From Cyanobium sp. FACHB-13342 (GTDB lineage: Bacteria; Cyanobacteriota; Cyanobacteriia; PCC-6307; Cyanobiaceae), in assembly GCF_014697415.1 (NCBI RefSeq), contig NZ_JACJRT010000003.1:119131-183130 (forward strand): DNA of 64,000 nucleotides, in the 5' to 3' direction. The position numbers and the translations under genes were made by a program. Under the pieces are notes generated by a model. The model saw only the letters and a program-made list of their open reading frames with translations. It was not told the origin of the DNA and searched no databases. This document shows positions 58,792 to 64,000 of this stretch, piece after piece (the stretch's first letter is position 1; each line of letters begins with the position of its first letter).

Positions 58792-60636
58792 TTGAAAAAG
58801 CGCTGGCGCAACGCGGGGCTCTATGTCCTCCTGGTGATCGTGATGATCGCCGTGGGCACGGCCTTCCTGGATCGGCCCGATCCGGCCAATGCACCGCGCA
58901 CGCTGCGCTACAGCGATTTCGTGGAGGCCGTTCAGGGCAACGAGGTGTCGCGGGTGCTGATTTCCCCCGACCGGGGTACGGCCCAGGTGGTGGAAAACGA
59001 TGGCCGCCGCGCCGTGGTCAACCTGGCCCCCGACAAGGACCTGCTCAAGCTCCTCACCGACCACAACGTCGACATCGCCGTGCAGCCCAGCCGGGAGCCC
59101 GCGGCCTGGCAGCAGGCGGTTGGCAGCCTGATCTTCCCCCTGCTGCTGCTGGGCGGCTTGTTCTTCCTGTTGCGCCGTGCCCAGGGCGGCGGTGGCAACC
59201 CCGCCATGAGCTTTGGCAAGAGCAAGGCTCGCGTTCAGATGGAGCCCCAGACCCAGGTGACCTTCGGCGACGTGGCCGGCATTGAAGGCGCCAAGCTCGA
59301 GCTCACGGAAGTCGTCGACTTCCTCAAAAATCCCGATCGCTTCACGGCCGTCGGCGCCAAGATCCCCAAGGGCGTGCTGCTCGTGGGTCCTCCGGGTACC
59401 GGCAAGACCCTGCTGGCCAAAGCCGTGGCCGGTGAAGCCGGGGTGCCGTTCTTCTCGATCTCCGGTTCGGAGTTTGTCGAGATGTTCGTGGGTGTGGGCG
59501 CCAGCCGCGTGCGCGATCTGTTTGAGCAGGCCAAGAAGAGTGCCCCGTGCATCGTCTTCATCGACGAGATCGACGCCGTGGGTCGCCAACGGGGCGCAGG
59601 CCTCGGTGGTGGCAACGACGAGCGGGAGCAGACCCTCAACCAGCTGCTCACCGAGATGGACGGCTTTGAAGGCAATACCGGCATCATCATCGTGGCGGCC
59701 ACCAACAGGCCCGATGTGCTGGATGCGGCCCTGATGCGTCCCGGCCGCTTCGATCGCCAGGTGGTGGTCGACCGCCCCGACTACAACGGCCGGCTCCAAA
59801 TCCTCGAGGTGCACGCCCGCGGCAAGACCCTCGCCAAGGACGTCGACCTCGACAAGGTGGCGCGCCGCACCCCCGGCTTCACCGGAGCCGACCTGGCCAA
59901 CCTGCTCAACGAGGCGGCCATCCTGGCGGCCCGCCGTCAGCTCACCGAAGTCGCCATGGACGAAGTGAACGACGCCATCGAGCGGGTGATGGCGGGGCCT
60001 GAGAAGAAGGATCGGGTCATGAGCGAGAAGCGCAAGCGGCTGGTGGCCTATCACGAGGCAGGCCATGCCTTGGTGGGCGCCCTGATGCCCGACTACGACC
60101 CGGTTCAGAAGATCTCGATCATTCCCCGCGGCAACGCCGGCGGCCTGACCTTCTTCACTCCCAGTGAGGAGCGGATGGAATCGGGTCTCTACTCCCGTTC
60201 CTATCTCCAGAACCAGATGGCGGTGGCCCTAGGCGGTCGCGTCGCTGAGGAGATTGTCTACGGCGAAGACGAAGTGACCACCGGTGCCTCCAACGACCTC
60301 CAGCAGGTGGCCCGGGTGGCCCGCCAGATGGTCACCCGCTTCGGCATGAGCGATCGCCTCGGCCCCGTGGCTCTTGGTCGCAGCCAGGGCGGGATGTTCC
60401 TCGGCCGCGACATTGCCGCCGAACGGGATTTTTCTGAGGACACGGCCGCTGCCATCGACGAGGAAGTGAGCCAACTGGTGGCTGAGGCCTACAAGCGGGC
60501 CACCTCCGTTCTCACCGAAAACCGCTCGGTCCTCGATGAGTTGGCCGACATGCTGGTGGAAAAAGAAACCGTCGATGCCGACGACCTCCAGGAGCTGCTG
60601 GTCCGCAGCGACGTGAAGGTGGCCGAATACGTCTGA
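58792..60636 (+). CDS. ftsH: ATP-dependent zinc metalloprotease FtsH
   Basis: 614 aa from TTG 58792; no ATG or GTG fits. Two N-terminal helices (9-25 and about 110-128) enclose the lumenal/periplasmic loop. AAA domain with Walker A GPPGTGKT (199-206), Walker B and SRH regions, then zinc-binding HEAGH (421-425). Thylakoid FtsH removes photodamaged D1 during PSII repair; which of the four cyanobacterial FtsH forms this is cannot be told. A short AT-rich stretch at 58750-58775 is the likely promoter. Confidence 0.97.
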   Translation: MKKRWRNAGLYVLLVIVMIAVGTAFLDRPDPANAPRTLRYSDFVEAVQGNEVSRVLISPDRGTAQVVENDGRRAVVNLAPDKDLLKLLTDHNVDIAVQPSREPAAWQQAVGSLIFPLLLLGGLFFLLRRAQGGGGNPAMSFGKSKARVQMEPQTQVTFGDVAGIEGAKLELTEVVDFLKNPDRFTAVGAKIPKGVLLVGPPGTGKTLLAKAVAGEAGVPFFSISGSEFVEMFVGVGASRVRDLFEQAKKSAPCIVFIDEIDAVGRQRGAGLGGGNDEREQTLNQLLTEMDGFEGNTGIIIVAATNRPDVLDAALMRPGRFDRQVVVDRPDYNGRLQILEVHARGKTLAKDVDLDKVARRTPGFTGADLANLLNEAAILAARRQLTEVAMDEVNDAIERVMAGPEKKDRVMSEKRKRLVAYHEAGHALVGALMPDYDPVQKISIIPRGNAGGLTFFTPSEERMESGLYSRSYLQNQMAVALGGRVAEEIVYGEDEVTTGASNDLQQVARVARQMVTRFGMSDRLGPVALGRSQGGMFLGRDIAAERDFSEDTAAAIDEEVSQLVAEAYKRATSVLTENRSVLDELADMLVEKETVDADDLQELLVRSDVKVAEYV

Positions 60637-60649
60637 GCTGGAAGCTGGG

Positions 60650-61258
60650 TTGATCGAGGCGTTGCACCGCCAGCCCTTGCTGGTGGTGCTTCGTGCGTTT
60701 GATCCCCTTGAGCTTTTGCCCGCTTTGGAGCGACTCCAGGGCTTGGGGGTCCAGCACGTCGAGATCGCCTGGAGTCCTTCTCCCCACTGGGTGGCTTCCG
60801 TGCAACAGCTGCGCCAGCACTGTGCTGGCCTGGCCCTGGGGGCCGCTTCGGTGGTGGATTGTTCCGGCCTGGACGCGGCAGCTGCTGCAGGTTTGGGTTA
60901 TGCGGTGTCCCCGGTGTTGGAGCACGCCTTGGTGGAGCGGGCCCGTGAGCTCCAGTTGGCGTTTGTGCCCGGGGTGATGTCGCCGTCGGAGGTGCATCAG
61001 GCCCGTTTGTGGGGATGCTCCCTCGTGAAGTTGTTTCCCGCAGCTCCCTTGGGTCGCTCCTATTGGCAGCGGCTGGCGGGCCCGTTGGGGGGGGGGCAGG
61101 GCCTGCCCCACTGCATCGCAGCGGGAGGTTTGGGTCCTGATGACGTCGAAGCCTGGCTGGCTGCCGGAGTGGATGCGGTGGCCCTGGGTGGATCCCTCGT
61201 CGATGCCGCGGCTTGGGAGGCGTTGGCTCGGCTTGTCGAGCGACTCGAGAGCCGTTAG
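60650..61258 (+). CDS. eda: KDPG/KHG aldolase family protein
   Basis: 202 aa from TTG 60650, 13 bp after ftsH. TIM-barrel class I aldolase: LLVVLRAFDP (10-19), VQHVEIAW (35-42; E38), AFVPGVMSPSE (104-114) and Schiff-base Lys127 in SLVKLFPAAPLG. KDPG aldolase completes the Entner-Doudoroff path, reported to operate in cyanobacteria. The usual T-L-R after VE is replaced by IAW, so substrate range may differ. Confidence 0.88.
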   Translation: MIEALHRQPLLVVLRAFDPLELLPALERLQGLGVQHVEIAWSPSPHWVASVQQLRQHCAGLALGAASVVDCSGLDAAAAAGLGYAVSPVLEHALVERARELQLAFVPGVMSPSEVHQARLWGCSLVKLFPAAPLGRSYWQRLAGPLGGGQGLPHCIAAGGLGPDDVEAWLAAGVDAVALGGSLVDAAAWEALARLVERLESR

Positions 61259-61320
61259 CGCCAGATTGTTGCCGTTGCGAGTCTGCAGTGCTACAGCTGA
61301 GACAGAGGTTGCCTCCTTTT

Positions 61321-61965
61321 ATGTCTCAGCTCACCGTCAAGCTCAGCGAAAGGGCCGATGCCCTGATTGCCCAGCTTCAGAAGGAAATTTTCAATCGCCG
61401 GCGCAAGAAGGTCTCCGCGGCCGGGGTGATCGAAACCCTGGTGGAAAGTGGCGCCAAGTCCCAGTCCGACAAGCGTTTCGCCACGTCCTGGAAAAACCTG
61501 ATCCAGGACATTGAAAAGGCGGCCAAGGTGGCCGATGCCCATGGCGCCAAGCCCGCCAATCTCAGCGACGCCGAATGGGCGATGGTGCTCAGCCATCGCA
61601 GCAGGACGCCCAAGGCCTCCTCCGCGCCGCGGAAGGCCGCAGCCAAGAAACCAGCGGTGAAGAAAGCGGCTGTGGCGAAGAAGCCAGTCAGTGCTCAGAA
61701 GTCAGGCCCGGCCAAGAAGGCACCGGCTGCCAAGAAGGCTGCAGCCAAGCCCCCTGCGGCGAAGAAGCCAGCGGCTAAGCCTGCTGCTGCCAAGAAACCA
61801 GCCCGCAAGACCGCGGCCTCCACGGCGGTGTCCACCAAACGGGCCGGATCCTCGGCGGCGCGACGGATGGCTAAAGCTGTGGGACGGCTTGGCAGCGCTC
61901 CAGCTGCGGCCACTGGTTCCCTTGCCAGCAGCAACGGCCTCCAGCCCACGGCGTCTGTGTCCTAG
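61321..61965 (+). CDS. Histone-H1-like Lys/Ala/Pro-rich protein
   Basis: 214 aa from ATG 61321. Residues 1-95 form a folded helical domain: LTVKLSERADALIAQLQKEI, RRRKKVSAAGVIETLVESGA and PANLSDAEWAMVLSHRSR. Residues 100-170 are a low-complexity tail of AAKKPA-type repeats, strongly basic, like histone H1 or bacterial AlgP/HupB tails. It probably binds DNA or RNA as a nucleoid or chromatin-like factor (inference). A ribosome site and AT-rich sequence precede the ATG. Convergent with aroC (22 bp). Confidence 0.8.
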   Translation: MSQLTVKLSERADALIAQLQKEIFNRRRKKVSAAGVIETLVESGAKSQSDKRFATSWKNLIQDIEKAAKVADAHGAKPANLSDAEWAMVLSHRSRTPKASSAPRKAAAKKPAVKKAAVAKKPVSAQKSGPAKKAPAAKKAAAKPPAAKKPAAKPAAAKKPARKTAASTAVSTKRAGSSAARRMAKAVGRLGSAPAAATGSLASSNGLQPTASVS

Positions 61966-61987
61966 GCCCCAGGAGGCTCGTGGCCGA

Positions 61988-63076
61988 TCACCACAGGCTG
62001 CACTGCCCTTGCTGGAGCAGCAGGTGATCGGCCAACACCAGGGCCACCATGGCTTCCACCATCGGCACCGCCCGGGGCAACACGCACGGGTCGTGCCGCC
62101 CCTTGGCCTCCAGCGTGGTGGCGGCGCCAGTGGCATCGATGGTTTGCTGCGCCTTGCGGATCGTGGCGGTGGGTTTGAAGGCCACCCGGATCACGATCGC
62201 CTCCCCGTTGCTGATGCCGCCCTGGATCCCGCCGGAGTTGTTGGTGGCCGTGTGCAGGGAGCCATCGGCGGTGGGGAGGAAGGCATCGTTGTGTTCGCTG
62301 CCCTTGAGCAGGGTTCCGGCGAAGCCTGAGCCGATTTCAAAGCCCTTGGTGGCGGGCAGCGACATCACGGCCTTGGCCAGGTCGGCCTCCAGCTTGTCGA
62401 ACACCGGCATGCCCAGCCCCACCGGCGGGCGACGCACCACGCATTCGATCACGCCGCCGCAGGAATCGCCCTCACGGCCGATCGCTTCGATCCGTTCGAC
62501 CATCCGGCTGGCGGTGGCGGGATCGGGGCAACGCACGATGGTGGATTCCACCGCTTCCAGGGTGACCTGCGCCGGGTCGATCGTGGCCTCCAGGTCGTGA
62601 ATGCGCTTCACCCAGGCGATCACCTCGGTGCCATGGGTTTTGGCGAGCAGTTGTTTGGCGATGGCTCCAGCGGCCACCCGGCCAATCGTTTCGCGGGCTG
62701 AAGCCCGGCCTCCGCCACTGCGGGCCTGGATGCCGTATTTCGCCTGATAGGTGGCATCGGCATGGGAGGGCCGAAAGGCCACCTGCATCTCCTGGTAGTC
62801 GCCAGGCCGCTGGTCCTTGTTGCGCACCAACATGGCGATCGGCGTGCCCAGGGTCTCGCCGTCGAGCAGGCCGCTGAGGATCTCAACCCGGTCGTCTTCC
62901 TTGCGGGGTGTGGTGATCTTGCTCTGGCCTGGTTTGCGCCGGTCGAGCTCGTGCTGAATTGCCTCAAGGTCGAGGGTGAGGCGGGGCGGACAGCCGTCGA
63001 CGATCACGCCGACGCCACCGCCATGGGATTCGCCGAAGGTGCTGATCCGAAAGAGCTGGCCGAAGCTGCTGCCCAT
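61988..63076 (-). CDS. aroC: Chorismate synthase
   Basis: Last shikimate-pathway step, making chorismate with reduced FMN. 362 aa. [20 protein letters not shown] at the N-terminus, [18 protein letters not shown] in the middle, [18 protein letters not shown], and [17 protein letters not shown] near the end. All signature regions are intact. Lies 23 bp downstream of the DUF6629 gene on the same strand. Confidence 0.98.
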   Translation of the reverse strand: MGSSFGQLFRISTFGESHGGGVGVIVDGCPPRLTLDLEAIQHELDRRKPGQSKITTPRKEDDRVEILSGLLDGETLGTPIAMLVRNKDQRPGDYQEMQVAFRPSHADATYQAKYGIQARSGGGRASARETIGRVAAGAIAKQLLAKTHGTEVIAWVKRIHDLEATIDPAQVTLEAVESTIVRCPDPATASRMVERIEAIGREGDSCGGVIECVVRRPPVGLGMPVFDKLEADLAKAVMSLPATKGFEIGSGFAGTLLKGSEHNDAFLPTADGSLHTATNNSGGIQGGISNGEAIVIRVAFKPTATIRKAQQTIDATGAATTLEAKGRHDPCVLPRAVPMVEAMVALVLADHLLLQQGQCSLW

Positions 63077-63099
63077 GGGAAACCGAGGTTGGCGTCAGA

Positions 63100-63804
63100 T
63101 TAGGAACTGGGGCGTTGGCAGTCCGATGGCTCGTTCCAGACCAGGGCCACAACCAGGAGCGACAGCAGCGCACTGAGGTAGCACCACACCGATAGAAAGA
63201 CGTGTCGGTAGGCCCAATCGGCGATTATTCCGCTTGCCAGAAGCGCGACGCCAAACCCGCGCAGCCGCCAAGACGGCAACAGCAGCAGGGGAACACTGAT
63301 CACGGCCGCGTAGAGAAAGCGAACCGACCCCGCCAGCTCCCCGCTCCACAGCAGCTCCAGCCCGTAGTCGATTGATCCCTGCACAACCGAGGGAGCCATG
63401 CGTCCGGGTTGCAGCAGCAGCGGTAGCCAGAGGCCGACTCCGAGCAAGACGCCTAAAGCCTGCAGCCCCCGCAGCAGCTGTCGGCGCTGGTGCCCAACGC
63501 GCCAGCGGGGCGGGCCTGCCAACGCCAGGCTCAGCCCCACGCTGGGAATCCAGATCGGCCAGAAGGCCAGGGCAAAGAACAGATAGGCCAGAGCCGCTCC
63601 GTGGGCCCCTGGCGCCAGGGGTCCCGGACCGAGCCCGAGCCACAGGGCCCCTTCCAAAGCCTGCTGCAGGCCAAATCCAACCGGCATCAGCGCCAGTGGC
63701 ACCAGGTCTGTCCGGCCATCCCGCCAAGCGCGCCACAGCGCCGAAAGGCCCAGGGGGAGCAGCAGGCCCGTGCTGGCAAAACTGGCGGTGGCGGAGAAAC
63801 ACAT
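63100..63804 (-). CDS. DUF6629-like membrane protein
   Basis: 234 aa. Starts MCFSATASFASTGLLLPLGL, the opening I associate with DUF6629 (Cys2-Phe-Ser conserved). About seven hydrophobic segments with few loops, Trp-rich. Function unknown. Upstream of aroC in the same direction; 94 bp from the psbA terminator. Confidence 0.68.
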   Translation of the reverse strand: MCFSATASFASTGLLLPLGLSALWRAWRDGRTDLVPLALMPVGFGLQQALEGALWLGLGPGPLAPGAHGAALAYLFFALAFWPIWIPSVGLSLALAGPPRWRVGHQRRQLLRGLQALGVLLGVGLWLPLLLQPGRMAPSVVQGSIDYGLELLWSGELAGSVRFLYAAVISVPLLLLPSWRLRGFGVALLASGIIADWAYRHVFLSVWCYLSALLSLLVVALVWNEPSDCQRPSS

Positions 63805-63898
63805 GGCCCGCCGCTCGCCCTGGTTGCCCCTTCACCCTATTGAGCTCGCTTGCACCGGTGGCCCTTGAGAGCTTGCCAGTGGAGTTGGCCCAGCCAAC

Positions 63899-63923
63899 AA
63901 AAAGCCCCCTCTTGCGAGGGGGC
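63899..63923 (-). terminator. Intrinsic terminator of psbA
   Basis: Minus-strand GCCCCCTC (63923-63916) and GAGGGGGC (63911-63904) pair perfectly around a GCAA tetraloop and are followed by TTTTT. It lies about 40 bp after the psbA stop. Confidence 0.95.
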
Positions 63924-63964
63924 CTGGGGGATTCCGTTTGGCTTGTTCAGCCGTAGCTGATCAA

Positions 63965-64000
63965 TCAGCCGATGGCGGGGGCAGTCAGAGCCACGGGGGT
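63965..64000 (-). CDS. psbA: Photosystem II D1 protein, last 11 codons only
   Basis: The minus strand enters the window in frame and reads TPVALTAPAIG then TGA. This is the end of the D1 C-terminal extension that CtpA removes after the conserved Ala-344. The rest lies beyond the right edge. The strong terminator at 63899-63923 fits a highly expressed gene. Which psbA copy (D1:1 or D1:2 type) cannot be told from this piece. Confidence 0.85.
   Translation of the reverse strand, partial: TPVALTAPAIG

Noticed and set aside
57400..60066. Minus-strand frames of 452 and 430 aa opposite sat and ftsH
   Set aside because: Antisense shadows of highly conserved genes.

Overview
The window is a gene-dense piece of a high-G+C (roughly two thirds by eye) picocyanobacterial chromosome. 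Genes for photosystem II (psbK, psbI, psbN, psbH, psbO and the last codons of a psbA), NtcA, CrtR, an IctB-type membrane protein, a dcd-thyX pair and many small cyanobacteria-only DUF families point to the Synechococcus/Cyanobium group. I see no insertion sequence, prophage, CRISPR array or rRNA operon. The order and base composition look like vertically inherited core genome.

Layout. 1-5.7 kb: a phosphorylase-kinase/GH15-like protein (cut by the window edge), a WecG/TagA glycosyltransferase, tgt-psbK, cobS and a soluble histidine kinase. 5.7-14.6 kb: a 435-bp gap with three strong hairpins (candidate ncRNA), DUF3155, an esterase, purH, DUF4079, DUF1997, sfsA-ispH, murJ and three small proteins. 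14.6-20.7 kb: tRNA-Arg with a clean terminator, glyA, a polyprenyl-phosphate sugar-1-phosphate transferase, cinA, leuC and leuD. 20.7-28.7 kb: an OstA/LptD-like outer-membrane protein, psbI, a GH38 alpha-mannosidase, psbN, then psbH-tatA-pth-DUF3146. 28.2-34.4 kb: RuvC/YqgF-like nuclease, DUF3084, ntcA with a readable NtcA-type promoter, a CobA-like protein with a degenerate P-loop, dcd, thyX, a TxlA/HCF164-like thioredoxin, and a NIL-ferredoxin coupled to a membrane protein. 34.4-43.5 kb: Slt transglycosylase, glmM, then a minus-strand FIST-trmB-ictB-sugar kinase run, and DUF3177. 43.5-54 kb: a GT39-type glycosyltransferase overlapping ileS, a Ycf66-like protein, tRNA-Leu, crtR, gatC, a creatininase-family hydrolase, a 3-methyladenine glycosylase, pyrB and Ycf20. 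54-64 kb: a short run of tRNA-Ala, a stand-alone PCP_red-like mini-protein and a 65-aa protein, then DUF2555-coaBC, psbO, sat, ftsH, a KDPG-type aldolase, a histone-H1-like protein, aroC, DUF6629 and the psbA 3' end with its terminator.

Themes. Photosynthesis upkeep is spread over the whole window (PSII subunits, FtsH, CrtR, a thylakoid-type thioredoxin, a Hik2/CSK-like kinase). Envelope and glycan work is also prominent (MurJ, GlmM, a GlcNAc-kinase-like protein, Slt, LptD-like, WecA-like and WecG-like enzymes, a GT39-type transferase, GH38). Compaction is extreme: five convergent gene pairs interlock their stop codons in exactly four bases, several others overlap by 14-32 bp, and one divergent pair shares a CATG start. 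I found no convincing wholly new multi-gene system. The best leads are the hairpin-rich gap at 5.8 kb, the paired-structure and terminator region at 53.8 kb, the tgt gene with no canonical start codon for its conserved N-terminus, the CobA-like protein without a P-loop lysine, and several conserved mini-proteins.
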